64,000 nucleotides of DNA from positions 11,173,593 to 11,237,592 of the forward strand of contig OX459102.1 in assembly GCA_949775045.1 (NCBI GenBank), given 5' to 3'. The stretch comes from Metridium senile. Lineage: Eukaryota; Cnidaria; Anthozoa; Actiniaria; Metridiidae. This document shows, one piece after another, positions 12,674 through 50,430 of this stretch; the first letter of the stretch is position 1; each line of letters opens with the position of its first letter. A program made the position numbers and the translations under genes. The notes under the pieces were generated by a model. It saw only the letters and a program-made list of their open reading frames with translations. It did no database searches and was not told where the DNA came from.

Positions 12674-12963
12674 CACTGCAAAAACGGCTGAGTAGGTACA
12701 ACACAGTATATCGCGTTAACCATGCATTCAGGATAACACTTTATAGTGAGTAAACCCAACTCATTTTTGAGAGTAAACATAGATGAAGACGCACCATACA
12801 TTGAGTACAATGTACTCAATATATTGAGTTTAAACTCACTTTTACTCAATAATAAGTTGGATTTACTCACAATAGAGTTGGGTTTACTCACTATAAAGTG
12901 TTATCCTGAATGCGTGGTTAACGCAATATACTGTGTTGTACCTACTCAGCCGTTTTTGCAGTG
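12674..12963. mobile_element. Palindromic MITE, CACTG family, copy 1
   Basis: 290 bp, almost wholly self-complementary. Termini CACTGCAAAAACGGCTGAGT and its reverse complement; interior rich in GAGTAAAC/TACTCA. CACTG..CAGTG ends recall CMC-type (Chapaev/EnSpm/Mirage) transposons. Only a 2-bp CA flank is shared at both ends. The overlapping open frames on both strands are mirror images produced by the palindrome. Confidence 0.9.
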
Positions 12964-13463
12964 CATGTATAGACTCAATAAATAAGATTTTAATCTCTGT
13001 AAAGATGTAGTGTCTAAGCTAACATACGCAGTTTCAGGGTTGTAATATTTTGGATCATCAAACAGGACACAATTATCTATGACGTATATATTCTTAAATT
13101 GTATCTTCTTTTATATTTATTTTTTGCCTTGATTTATAGTTAATTCAAATTTTTTAATTATAATGTTGTAAAAACATTGAGACCTTGAATTGTGGAATGC
13201 TTCTAATAAAGTTATTATTTATCATTAAATTTGTAGTATATAAGATAACATGTATATATCAAGCATTATTATCCAACTAGTCATAGACGAGTAAAAATAT
13301 CGCAGGAGTAGGACTGGATCGAGTAAAAATATCCAGCGACATTTCATTCTCTTACCCAGACCCTTCTAAACTTTCTAACGAAAGATCAAAAGCTCTGGTC
13401 AGAAACAAACTTCCTGTAACAAAATGGCGAATTTCAAATTAATTCTCGCTGATGCGTTAACCA

Positions 13464-13755
13464 CACTGCAAAAACGGCTGAGTAGATGCAACACAGTATA
13501 TTGCGTTAACCATGCATTCAGGATAACACTTTATAGTGAGTAAGCCCAACTCATTATTGAGAGTAAAGTAGATGAAGACGTACCATTGAGTACATTGTAC
13601 TCAATATATTGAGTTTAACCTCACTTTTACTCAATAATGAGTTGGGTTTACTCACTATAGAGTTGTATTTACTCACTATAAAGTGTCATCCTGAATCCCA
13701 TGCATGTGATTAACGCAATATACTGTGTTGTATCTACTCAGCCGTTTTTGCAGTG
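13464..13755. mobile_element. Palindromic MITE, CACTG family, copy 2
   Basis: 292 bp, same termini and interior as the copy at 12674-12963, with scattered substitutions. CA flanks at both ends. Confidence 0.9.
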
Positions 13756-14450
13756 CAAACTAAACGTAAATTTATATTTGTCAATAAAGCGAAAACCCAA
13801 ACCTGAAAATAGTACTCTAGTTCGATTTAGAACTAAACCAAGCATATTGTTTACTTCTTAATATAGCTATAAAATGCTGAAATTACTAGGTTCAAATAGT
13901 TCCATCCATTAATTGGTCCTAAACAGCTTTAGACTTTCCCTAGGGCAGACACTTCCTTTAGTGTTGAAAATATCGGCCTGTGTGATCACCATACCATTTG
14001 GACGTCTAGTACCGTCTATACGTCTATCCACCACCCATCCACCTCCCCCCAAGTCATTCCACATAGTTGAACAAAGAATAATATTTCAGAAATGAATTTC
14101 AAATGCCTTTTTATTTATTCATTCACTTGTTATTTCCATATTTGGTCATGCATTCATCTCTTCCTACTCCTCGTCTTTTTCTTCTTCTTCTTCTTCTGTT
14201 GGAATCTGTGGCATCTCTATTTTCTTTTCCTCCCAGGCCTCTCTCACAGCTTTCTTGTAAGAAAGACACCTTAAAAAGCAAATTTTCTATATCTTAGTAT
14301 CTTCTTAGTATAATGTATTGCATTGAATAAGATTGATTGGAATAGGGTACGTCTAGCCTCCTCCGCAGGAGGCAACTTCTCGCCTTTTAACGCTGCTTTA
14401 ATCTTTTTTTTTTTTCTCGACAAAGGAAGCCCAATATAGAAAGGAAGTCC

Positions 14451-14669
14451 GAATACTCCAGTTTCGAGATCTCTTTTACTCAGTATTAGCCTCAAAACCA
14501 TGTAATATATTCTTTTGTTCAGTAACAGTCCGTGCAAATGAAAGAGATTTGTGAGCATAGAAGACAATAACAATATATCGAAATCTCACGAGTTTTATCT
14601 AAATTTCTGCATATTTTACACACAATTGAGGCTAACACTGAGTAAAAGAGATCTCGAAACTGGAGTATT
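14451..14669. mobile_element. MITE with TIR AATACTCCAGTTTCGAGATC, copy 1
   Basis: 219 bp with terminal inverted repeats of about 45 bp ending in GCCTCAA. The interior matches the element at 36510-36728 in the opposite orientation. It lies about 50 bases beyond the poly(A) signal of the ten-exon gene. No clear target duplication here, suggesting an older insertion or later rearrangement. Confidence 0.85.
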
Positions 14670-14717
14670 GCGGTTGGGTTGCCTGCAGAGGAGGCTAGGT
14701 TACCTCAAAGGCAATAC

Positions 14718-14723
14718 TTTATT
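14718..14723 (-). promoter_or_regulatory. Poly(A) signal AATAAA, ten-exon gene
   Basis: AATAAA on the minus strand about 30 bases after the stop codon at 14754. Confidence 0.6.
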
Positions 14724-14753
14724 GTTATTGTGATATAATCTACGTAATGCTAC

Positions 14754-40321
<25,568 letters not shown>

Positions 40322-40899
40322 TGCTACATATAGATAACAACGAAAAAGGATAAAACCATTGATAAGATAAGATGTATCAAGAACACATAAAGCTGTCCCA
40401 TTTTTTCCAATTGATGAGTAAAAAAGGAGACAATTTTTAAAAATCGAAGAAAAAATATTTTTTCAATTGATGAGTAAATGACAAATAATCTTAAATGTAA
40501 AAAAATAAATCAGTAACAAAAGACTATCAAAGGCAATATCAAATAGTATTCTAACGTAGAATAATTGAAACCAACAAATGTTATATTTGTAAAGATGTCT
40601 CATCAATGGAAATGGAAGAAAAAATACAAAAACAAAATGTACGAATTATAGAAATTTCCAACAAAAGCCCGAATTATAATATTTGCTGAGATTTTCTTTG
40701 CTTTGTATCAGAATAACCACAGAATGAAAAATTAAAATAAGGCAAAATAAATACTCGACTTTCATCTCGTAGAAAGATATCGGTTCTTGACGAAATTGTC
40801 ATGCTTTATATTAGAGTAACTCACACTAATGTTAGGATAAACATGAGACGAAATCAATACTTTGAAAAGACAAAGACAAAAGATCATAGCACTACTTAC

Positions 40900-40960
40900 C
40901 AAAGCCTGATCAGTTCTAAAGACAATCAGTAGAATATTGATCGTTTATAGTCTCACCAAA
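40900..40960 (-). other. Candidate leader exon of the ten-exon gene
   Basis: Minus-strand exon end CAGGCTTTG is followed by donor GTAAGTAGTGCTATGA. An acceptor-like TATATGTAG stands 2 bases before the ATG at 40321. If spliced, this would be a 5' UTR exon; its upstream limit is unknown. Confidence 0.35.
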
Positions 40961-41159
40961 TCAATTACAGGTAGTATATTTTATTCATGTACATTTAATT
41001 AATTTTGTTGTACTTTTCGGAATCATTAGTCAATCAGTCAAAATAATATTACTCTTTTACTCAATTACAGGTAGTATATTTTATTCATGTACATTTAATT
41101 AATTTTGTTGTACTTTTCGGAATCATTAGTCAATCAGTCAAAATAATATTACTCTTTTA
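40961..41159. repeat. Exact 100-bp tandem duplication
   Basis: Units 40961-41060 and 41061-41159 differ only at the last base (C/T). It lies directly upstream of the candidate leader exon of the ten-exon gene. Confidence 0.97.
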
Positions 41160-41389
41160 TCATTCAAAGACAGTTGTTGTCATATAATAAAATGTTATTT
41201 TAAATGTTATTTTACCTTATTAGATATTCATCGACTGCATTTTCAAAATATGGTTCATGAATATCTAACACGTCATTTTCGGGAGGAAAAAATTAGATGA
41301 TTTTGACGACAGCCTTATTGCTATGTTTTGGGTAATTATATAAACCAGCTGAATATAAAAAAAACCCGAAAACGATGGTGGTGGGTTCC

Positions 41390-41550
41390 CTGAAAATTAT
41401 ATACACTTATTACTCAGGATTCCTGTGGAAATAATATACACTTATTACTCGGGATTCCTGTGGAAATTATATACACTTATTACTCGGGATTCCTGTGGAA
41501 ATTATATACACTTATTACTCGGGATTCCTGTGGAAATTATATACACTTTT
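41390..41550. repeat. 35-bp tandem repeat, about four copies
   Basis: Unit GGGATTCCTGTGGAAATTAT followed by ATACACTTATTACTC. Confidence 0.95.
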
Positions 41551-41882
41551 TTCATAAAAAGCTTGAGGGAGAGAACGGTGAACGGCGATTGTACGACCGA
41601 AAGGAACTGTGGGTCTTTGATATTGATTATTTATGCCTCCTTTGTGGCAGAAAAAGAATTTACTGCACAACGTAAGACACATATTTTAAAGAAGAGCTTA
41701 CAATTGATGAAACTATACTTAGCCATGCAGAAACACTAGGAAATGTTGTATGCGTAACCACAATTCCTTTCGGTCGTGCAATCGTCATTCATCGTCCAGT
41801 CCGTCAACCTTCTTTGAAATAAGTATATAAGAGTTAACTTACGAACCTGTACCCAGTTTAAGTGACATTTGTTTCTTTTTAT

Positions 41883-42059
41883 CAGTGGCAGATCCAGGGG
41901 GAGGTCCAACGGTCCCATGGAACCCCCTTTCTAACGAAAATTCAATACACTGTCTGAAATCTTGAGCTCTTTTCCCTGCTCTTGGGCTACTTGTGGTTAC
42001 TCTAGCCCCAGTCTTCTATGCGTGGAACCCCCCTTTTTAAAATCCTGGATCCACCACTG
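41883..42059. mobile_element. hAT-like MITE (CAGTGGCAGATCCAGG)
   Basis: 177 bp; ends CAGTGGCAGATCCAGG and CCTGGATCCACCACTG; purine-rich GGGG and CCCC subterminal stretches. No matching target duplication seen. Confidence 0.75.
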
Positions 42060-42883
42060 CGTACTGGGATATATTTGTATTCAATGTTTTGATTGATGCA
42101 GTAAAAGTGTTTGATGCACTCATAAAGAAAACATTCTTATTATTTTCTTTTTGAAAAATTAAAGGTCAGAAAAAGAAAGAGCCTAACCACTGGCCGTACA
42201 GTAATAGGGCAATGCAGAGAAAAATCATGTCCGGTATTTTCAAAACGTTTATTTTAAAGAACTAAGTTTGGTAACAATGAGCATCGAACTTACTCGTACT
42301 ACAGTACGAATTGTGCTACAAAACTCGTCGTCCAAGTGACCAGTTTTTCAAATAAACGTTACATTGACCAAGAGAGGCTTGGTGGTAGATTCATAAGTGT
42401 CCCTATATTATAATTCCATTATAATTACTTAAGGCATAATAAAGGCCAAGCAAACTATTTAGCCTTACAAATAACTGGGCTCCACCGTACTATCCAAATA
42501 AACGCGTTATTTTACATTTCTGTAATCCAAATAAGCTATTTAAAAAGTGTTGAGCCAAGACACTTATGTGTTGTCTTTTTACAGTCCTATAACAAAGCTT
42601 GGCTTTGCAAACAAAGATCTCAGAGGGACGCTGCCATTCCATCTACTGTGAGTTAGCCAATCGCTGCATGAGAAAACCAATGGAAAAGGTAAGGTACGGA
42701 TTCAGCGACGACAAGGATATATTTTCCCGGTTCAGGTTACAATATAATATAACGGCGTGTGTCGCTCCTTTTCTCCGCGACGTCCTGTGTAATGTACTCA
42801 TGATGAAGAAGTTCTCGAGTGAGAAAATAGTGTGTAATATAAATAGTGATTTGAAATAAAAGACAATGTTGGGTAGCAACCAT

Positions 42884-43225
42884 TCAGCAATCATTGCATA
42901 TTCCTGGAACAACACTATAATAACATTCCCTGACAAAAATCTGACCAGGTGCACAAGTGATATATTTCGTGCAAACTCCGGGGTAGGGATAATCACCAAT
43001 CGCTTTGCCGATACAGAATGTGTTTTGATCAAAACTATCTACTGCTTGAGCTTGTGTGGTTGCTTGCTGCGGTGAAGCAGTCGTTGTAGAGAACGCTTGA
43101 CCTGCTGTTGTAGTCGTTTCTTTTACTGAAGTAGATGTGGTGGGCATTGATGGAGAACCCTGGGTGGTCGTCACCTCTGGTGGAGATCTCGTGGTTATTT
43201 GTAACTGAATACTGTTGATATTCGG
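42884..43225 (-). CDS. Chitin-binding half of a PAN/chitin-binding paralogue
   Basis: Minus-strand frame homologous to residues 107-240 of copy B: LQITTRSPPEVTTTQGSPS, a Thr/Ser-rich linker, then FCIGKAIGDYPYPGVC and TKYITC with six cysteines and the same C-terminal Cys. The 3' flank (42600-42880) also matches the 3' flank of copy B. Similarity to copy B begins at 43225; upstream lies ACGT-rich repeat rather than a PAN domain. It may be the last exon of copy C (PAN exon at 59.2-59.6 kb) across a 16-kb gap holding the TRAF gene, or an orphan half. An AG at 43216-43207 could serve as acceptor. Confidence 0.55.
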   Translation of the reverse strand, partial: PNINSIQLQITTRSPPEVTTTQGSPSMPTTSTSVKETTTTAGQAFSTTTASPQQATTQAQAVDSFDQNTFCIGKAIGDYPYPGVCTKYITCAPGQIFVRECYYSVVPGICNDC

Positions 43226-43254
43226 ATCTCTCATAGTTTCCGATCAACGTGTTA

Positions 43255-43750
43255 CGTTTTCAAAAACGAGCTACGTTTGTGAAGTTTCGTACTACGTTTT
43301 TCAAAACGTGGGACGATTATGAAATCGTCTACGTTTTAAAAAACGTAGTACGTTTTAGGTCGGGAACATAGGAGCGTGTGCCGTTACAATAACGTCCACA
43401 ATAACGTGTCTAAAACGGTTTTCAATTTCCCTCCAACTCACATACGTGTCTCGTTTAAAACGCTTTCCAATTTCCCTCCAACTCAGTCCTTTAAAACGCT
43501 TTTCAATTCCTTCCTCCGTTAAAATAATAGGGATCCCAATAACGTGTCTCGTTATAAACGCGTTTCAACCACGTGTATCGTTTCAGTAACGTCTCTCGTT
43601 TCAGCCTCATCTAGCCACGTGTCTGGATTTAATCTCGTTTCTTTAACGTGTCTCTTAGTAACGTGTCTCGTTTTAGTAATGTGTCTCGTTTTAGTAACGA
43701 GTCTCGTTTTAGTAACGAGTCTCGTTTTAGTAACGTGTCTCGTTTTTTTC
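43255..43750. repeat. ACGT-rich degenerate region and 18-bp minisatellite
   Basis: 43255-43400 has many imperfect TACGTTTT/AAAACGTA motifs. From about 43540 an 18-bp unit (TAACGTGTCTCGTTTTAG and variants) is repeated. Frames across it are repeat-derived. Confidence 0.85.
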
Positions 43751-44517
43751 AAATTTCGATTTAATTTAAAAAAACATGGGAAATGAAAAAATGAGAAATC
43801 AAAATTTGAAAATAAATGCGTTAAAACAGGAGAGTAAAAAAGAGTAAATGTGAATGAATATATTGTATAGTGACTATAATTGTGTTAATATAATTGATTG
43901 TATTGAGAAAAAAACAATTTTTTTGTCCTCCTTTTATTGCAAAAAAAATGTTAACACTCTTAGAAAAATAATTTAGGCAACACTTTCTGTGAATATCTGG
44001 ATCCGAATATCTAGTGCTATTTTGTTGGATTTATAAAGAAAAACGTTTGATGCTACACAACACCACACAACCAGCAGAAACTGGTGAGGATTGAAATGAC
44101 TACTTCAAATGCCTTGCAAATATTATTAAGATGAGGAAAATTAGTAAGTTTGTACAATAAAACTGATCAATGACTTTAGCAAGCACATCAACCATTAATA
44201 AAGCTCGTATTAAAGTATTAGTGGTTTTAAAAGGTGTGTTTTATGGATACATATTTATTGAAAACATTAATATTTATTACGAATTTGTACAATTTCAAGT
44301 TTATTTATTGCTATTTTTCAGCAAATCAAATTTGCTGGATTTTCAAATGCTCCAATGATAGTAACTATAAAGTCTGTAATACAAATATTAAAAGTCTTAT
44401 AAATTGAAATTTGTATGAGTAATATTTTCTAGTCAGTCATTTTAATTGTTTAATTTCTGTATGCATGCAAGTGCCTGCAAAATGCCTGCAAATTGGCAAA
44501 AGAGGCCAAATTGCATG

Positions 44518-44706
44518 CATGTGGCATGCATGTGGCATGCATGCAGCATGTGGCATGCATGCAGCATGTGGCATGCATGCAGCATGTGGCATGCATGCAG
44601 CATGTGGCATGCATGCAGCATGTGGCATGCATGCAGCATGTGGCATGCATGCAACATGTGGCATGCATGCAGCATGTGGCATGCATGCAGCATGTGGCAT
44701 GCATGC
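44518..44706. repeat. 18-bp GCATGC-rich tandem array
   Basis: About ten copies of GTGGCATGCATGCAGCAT. Period divisible by three, so all six frames are open; these are not genes. Confidence 0.97.
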
Positions 44707-45693
44707 ACCAGTTTGGAAGGGAAAGGATATGAATAGTGACGTTGTTCTCCTCCAGCCAAATATTTGAGTTTGCGTGCTAAGTGTTAATTGTAATCAGATT
44801 ATAGCTCTGTACTAACTGTTTAAACTAAATACATATCATGTACTGTATTGCAAAACTAAAGTTTATCCTAGCCGCAGACCATTTCCAGGACACAGTTCAT
44901 AATAAAATAGCACATATAAACAAGTATATCCATAAAAAATAGTTGAAGAATCAATTAAAAAGATATATTTAAGTTGTTTTGATTCAGTTTGAAAATACCC
45001 ATACAGTAAACACTTGCATGTCTGAAACACTCGACAATATAGTGTTGCTTTTGTAATTTGTTTTTTTTTTACCACAAAATGAGGCTTAGTCTGTGCAAGT
45101 GCACCATTTGTCAAATAGAACATGTGCTGTTATAGATTAGTAATAACTTTTCTTTTTAAAAAAGTAATTGATATGATTCTTCATCATTTCAACAAATGCT
45201 AGATAAATACTCCAGTTTGATGTTATCTAGTTATGCTGTTCTATCTGACAAATGGTGCATTTGCAAAGTTAAAAAAATCATACCAAGTATTGCAGTTAAT
45301 CAGTATTTTCCATTTATATTTTCCAAATTAATAAATTAAAAATATCACATACACCTAATTGCAAGAATATTGTCACAGCTAGGAAGAAAGATTATAGTAA
45401 TTTAGTAACAAAGGAATAATAACCTAATTGAGTGATCTTCTTTTGTCTTTCAATTAATCCCTGCCCCACTAAAGTACAAAAGTTGGGACAACGTTCTTGC
45501 ACTAATGAGTGTAAATTAATGAACAGATGGCTGATAAAACTTTAGCAGGCCATGCATGCCCATCTGTTTATTTATGTGATATTTTAATAATATATAAAAT
45601 TTAGAAACTTTCTTAAATAGCTTAATGGAAAATACTGATTAACAATACTTGGTATGAAGTTCTCAAACGTACTGAATCAAAACACTTGAACCA

Positions 45694-45699
45694 TTTATT
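45694..45699 (-). promoter_or_regulatory. Possible poly(A) signal overlapping the TRAF-like stop codon
   Basis: AATAAA read on the minus strand begins within the TAA stop, implying a very short 3' UTR if used. Confidence 0.4.
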
Positions 45700-45864
45700 T
45701 AAAGCAATGTGAAACATTGTAAAAAGATTAAAACATGAAGTGAGCCATCTTCACGTATAAACTCCTCCAAGTCTATAAACTCAAACTTTGGGCTGGAGAA
45801 TTCTTTGAGTTGCATCATTCTCCTTTCCAAACTCATCCGTTTGGCCTTGTTTTGCATGACTAGT
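45699..45864 (-). CDS. TRAF-like gene, terminal exon 5
   Basis: Acceptor CTTATATAG; 54 codons ending LQCFTLL. The stop overlaps an AATAAA (minus strand 45699-45694). Confidence 0.8.
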
Positions 45865-48800
45865 CTATATAAGTAAGAAAAGTCAAAATTAGTTAATATA
45901 CATATTATTTTATTATAGACATTATTAACTTGCGTAATTGTTTGGTCAATTGCCAGTGAGCAGCATCTTCTGAAACTGTAATGAATGTTCCAGCAATCAG
46001 GCAAATCACAGTAAGGCAATCAGGCAAAAGTATAACATTACCAGAAATCAAGGACAAAATGGCGGATAATCTAACTAGTATTCATATATTTTTGGGCTTT
46101 AAAATGGCCAGCCAATAGAGTTATATTATAAAGTTTAATTTTAGATATTAACGATAAAGTTTTAAATATAAACGATAAAGTTTTAAATATTCACGTGAGA
46201 TTTACTATAATCCACAGGAATACCACCATTGTTAACTGGTTTCTAACTACAAATTATTAAAATAATAGCTTTAGTATGCTCTGAGGTTGAAAATACTCGA
46301 ATTTTGATGGCTTTTTGACCGAAGAAAATGAAGCATTAATGGCCTTTTAAACAGCTAAGTAAAACAATTGATATCTAAAAAATCATTACGGAACACCACT
46401 TTTTGTATATGTTTTTTGTGTAGGGAAATTTTTAACTTTGAATGTGGTTAATTATTCAGAAGATTACAAGGGTTGTATAGAATTAATTAGCAAAAAGCCA
46501 TTGATAACAATAAGCATTTTTGACCAAAAGAAAACACAATTTTTTGGACTTTTATTCACTGATCCAAATTGTTTTACAGAGGTGTTCCTAGAACACCACT
46601 TTTTTGAAACAATAAGCCGATTTAATTTTATCAAACTTTTAGCCTAGCTTCCATACAAATCTCTGTATCGGCCGGCCATTTTAAAAGCTAGAAATGTATG
46701 AATATTAATTAGATTATCCACCATTTTGTTCCTGATTTCTGGTAATGAAAAACATGCAGTTAATATTATATAAATCAGAATTGCAAAACAAATTGTGAAA
46801 CAATTATGAAATAATTTGTGTTAATTTTTCAACTTAATATAATTATATTCACAATAGGGATCAAAAATTTAAGAATAAAGAAAAGTTGTAATGCATTTTA
46901 GTTCTGGTAGTAATTAAGATGAATAAAGCATAAATGAATATAATATGGAATTTAATCCTCACAAATTAACAAGACAAATTGAAAGTTACAATAGACATCA
47001 GGAGTTAATTTATTACTAACCTTGGTTGAATTAATAATGGGCCTGGCCCAGATATTAGTTTCACTGAAACTCGGGAACTATCCTTTGACTTCTGTAAGAA
47101 CAGCTGTAATGTCCATTCTTTTATTGAGAATGGAGGACTGGCCAGTGTTTGACTGGATATCCTGTTCACTTCTTCTTTGAAGTTAGCAATACTCCAGTCA
47201 AAACTGACCAGTTTCTCCTTTCTAGGTTCTACTGTGACCTGGTCCTGTTTGGAGTAAAAACGAAATTAAATGAGCTTACAAAATGCATAGAAATATTTTT
47301 GTTATAAAATTCCAACTGATATGTTGTGACATGTTTAATATTTCACACAATACAAAATAAAATAACAACCATCATAATAGGCAAGTACATTATGTATTAT
47401 CATGTAAGTCTATGATATACATTCAAAAACAGGACTCAAATAAGTCCCCCCCCCCCCCCCCTATACACACACACACAAACACAAATTAGCGCAACATGTA
47501 CCCATGAATAAGCGCCACATTTTAACACTTTAATGTTACTTTAGAACAACATTGGAAATCATTTTTTTTTATAAAATCTATATTCTTCAGTTCAAAGAAG
47601 CTCTACCATCAGTAAACTATCTCCCCAATATTCGTAGTTCTGATCAAAAGAGAGATTGAGAAAGATTTGATAAGCTCCGCTGTGCTTATTCGAGTAAATA
47701 CAGCCCACTTAAACAAACATATCCTTGCCAGCTCTGTATGGGATTTGCAATGGCTCCTCTAGATCTGCTGCTATTCTTTCAGTAGGCATTTACGATTTAC
47801 GATTTAGGCAAAATTAATAATATTGCGGACATTAATCGTTCCAGCCACATGGTCACATGAGCCGAAATCAATATTTTTATTGTAGTTTGTCATCATTATT
47901 CTGAAAATGTGTCATGTCTCCAAAATGGATGGGCTTCCTGTGGAGGCAACAGAATAGTGCCCAGAATAAACATTGTAATTTGTCTATTCTACAAATTAAA
48001 TCAGAATTGTCTAGTTAGTGTTTCCAACCTAAACCATGGATGTAAGGATTGACATAAAAATATATCTCTATAGGCCGGATGAATGCTTATCATTATTTAC
48101 CTTGCTCCATAATGCGAGTTTCAACCTTCTCTCTTCTATCTCCAGCAGCCTGTTGTGCGTGGAGATAGAAGTGCAATTGTGTTCTTCAACACTCTTCAAT
48201 TTTAAAGTTTTACAGCACCCCTTGATGGGGCACTCCACAACCCTCTCCTGGCATTCCTCCAGGTGAAGGTAAAGGGATGACCTGCAAACATAATTTAAGA
48301 TTAGATAAATTCACTGACATATCTAGAGCCAGCCTGTTTTTCATTGACACAAGTTGTGACTGTAATATTGCTAATTTTCATTGATGCCATCAAAAATATT
48401 TGAGTCTACTTTTGGTTTAGGTTTTTAATTCCAAGATAAGAATAATTTCATATTCTTATTTTTTCTTAAGAATGTACAACTTGAGTTTACCAATATTGCA
48501 GACAGAAGTCCAAGCATGAAAAACTCCATTTAACTCCACCTCTTATATAATATTACTTTTAAAATATATTATGTTAGAAATAACCTTAATCATATTGTCT
48601 AGATTTTCTTTCACAGTGTTCCCATCTAAAAAGAAGACGAGTGCTAATATTTCATGACAGTAATTTCTGTTCAATATTATATCGAAAACGAAAAACCAAT
48701 AAGATTTTCAGAAATAGAGAAGCATTCTGTAATTTAAATTTTTTGCATCTTGATAACAACACATGAAATTTGAGAAAATTGGTTATATCAATGGATGCTT

Positions 48801-50430
48801 TAATTTCCAATTGCATTTTTTGTTTTGTTTGAACAACAATTATTTACTATCAGTGGCTTCTCTTTATTCAAAGAAATTACCTTGACACATCCATGCTGCA
48901 CTGGTATGGACATGGCCTCTTTATTTCAGCACACTCTGCAGTAAGGTGTGCAGCCAACTCCACGCTTTCAACTTCTTGAAAACATGCCTGACATGAGACC
49001 TTGCGTCGATGACACTCGGCCTCATGATCGGCCATTTCCAGTCTTTTCGATATTTTGCCACAATGGTTGGGGCATGCTATTTCTACAAACTGGCAATTGG
49101 CAGGGTGGTGACTCTTCTCTGAGTTTAGTCCTTCCCAATGGCACTCCTCAATGTTGCACTGAATCTTAACATTGTTCATGAAACGAGTCAGTGAAACATT
49201 GGTGCACATCGTCCTCAGATGGTCCTCAGGCAGTTCAGATCTACATATTGGGCACTTGATCGGTGATTGTGTGGCATGTCTATGGAGGCCCTGAATGCAA
49301 CATAAACAGGCACTGTGCCCACAACGCAGTGTTGCTGGACTTTCAAGGATATCTTGGCTAAAAAGAAATGAATTAGGCAATAAGTACTATTGTTATATAG
49401 CTGTCTATTTTACCGATTTAAGGAACAACCTCATTGTTCGATAGGTGCTCAGGTGATACTGATTAAATCCAACTGTTAATCCCTACCGGGGAATAAGTGA
49501 TTCACTTATTTCCGACCGGGATGTAAGTGCCCAGCGCATGAGATCAGAACGTGCTAAACGTGGCGGGGTGATATTTCAGACCAATTATTATAGATATTTC
49601 CTATTGATATGAAATAACCCATCAAAGAAAATGATATACAATACATTTCGCATTCATAAATATAGAGATTGCGAACGAGTGTGATGTCGAGATTGAAAAC
49701 TCGAAGATAAATTCATATCTCCAAGCGTCCGTATGTTTATTATATAACATACAATGTTTTAAATCAAGAAATTATTTCAAAACGTTAAAAACATAGACAC
49801 GTGTGATAAATAGAAATATCAAGATAAATAGAAATCCTTATAAAACACTGTATGTTATATAATAATTGATATTAATTGATAATACAGTAATACAGTAATA
49901 TAATAAATCAAGAATGAATAGAATGGATCATGTGGAGTAGGCCCGATTTTAGTATATGATCGTACAGTTTTTATTACAATTTAGCTTCATTCATGGAATC
50001 GAACATGTCTTGCTTTTCTTGTGCTTAAGGTTATGCTAATTAAAGCTTATGTCGCTTGTGAAAATCACGCTTCATGGATCGAGTGTGATGGCGTTTTGTT
50101 ATGACCGTCTTCTTTATTTTAAAACAGATTTCAAGTATTTAGACCTAAACATTCTTGATAATTCATTCCTGTATTACTGCCACATAAATAATTTCGGAAA
50201 CTTGAGCATATTATAACAATAAACTTTTGAATGTTAATAAACCAATCTCTCTTTACAAATTTTAGTTCAAAAGACAAAGCGCGTGTAACTTGCGCGCGTA
50301 GTTAAATTTCTTAGGTGCGAAGTTGTATTAAACTGAAAAGGTCTACTCAAACTTACCAAATTGGACAGAAATAGAAGCTGTCAAGGTTACCATCAACTAG
50401 TCTGCAGTTATAATCTTCAAGACGAGACAT
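45699..50430 (-). CDS. RING, TRAF-zinc-finger and MATH protein (TRAF-like), five exons
   Basis: Exons 50430-50357, 49357-48881, 48281-48101, 47244-47021 and 45864-45699 join in frame (intron phases 2,2,0,2), giving 373 residues. RING C3HC4 residues are C22, C25, C37, H39, C42, C45, C60 and C63. Residues 85-215 hold TRAF-type zinc fingers (CNIEECHWEG, CPNHCGKISK, CPYQCS, CPIKGCCK). Residues 245-315 have a helical linker and a MATH/TRAF-C start (FDWSIANFKEE, SPPFSIKEWTLQLF). The last exon (KFEFIDLEEFIREDGSLHVL) completes a short MATH domain. Likely a cytoplasmic adaptor or E3 ubiquitin ligase acting downstream of receptors. The MATH part is somewhat shorter than usual. Confidence 0.85.
46037..46746. 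mobile_element. Inverted-repeat element in TRAF-like intron 4
   Basis: Ends ATTACCAGAAATCAAGGACA and inverse, continuing AAAATGGCGGATAATCTAA and TTTTAAAATGGCC, about 100 bp per arm. Confidence 0.75.
47021..47244 (-). CDS. TRAF-like gene, exon 4
   Basis: Acceptor TACTCCAAACAG, donor GTTAGT; start of MATH domain (VSFDWSIANF). Confidence 0.85.
47447..47461. repeat. Poly-C then CA tract
   Basis: About 15 C followed by ACACACACACA-like sequence in TRAF-like intron 3. Confidence 0.9.
48101..48281 (-). CDS. TRAF-like gene, exon 3
   Basis: Acceptor ATGTTTGCAG, donor GTAAAT; SSLYLHLEECQERVVECP and a helical RLLEIEERRLKLALWSK. Confidence 0.9.
48881..49357 (-). CDS. TRAF-like gene, exon 2
   Basis: Acceptor TTCTTTTTAG, donor GTAATT; rest of RING and most TRAF zinc fingers. 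Confidence 0.9.
50357..50430 (-). CDS. TRAF-like gene, exon 1
   Basis: ATG at 50430; 24 codons plus 2 bases ending FYFCPI, donor GTAAGT. The RING's second Cys is completed across the junction. Confidence 0.85.

Noticed and set aside
12637..12985. Two similar proteins on opposite strands
   Set aside because: Mirror images caused by the palindromic CACTG element.
43544..43786. Val/Leu-rich 80-codon frame and its antisense partner
   Set aside because: Derived from the 18-bp ACGTGTCTCG minisatellite.
44518..44706. CRISPR-like direct repeats
   Set aside because: Units are contiguous without spacers, and the DNA is clearly eukaryotic.
44437..44767. Six overlapping Cys/His/Met-rich open frames
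   Set aside because: All derive from the 18-bp array; there is no start context or splice evidence.
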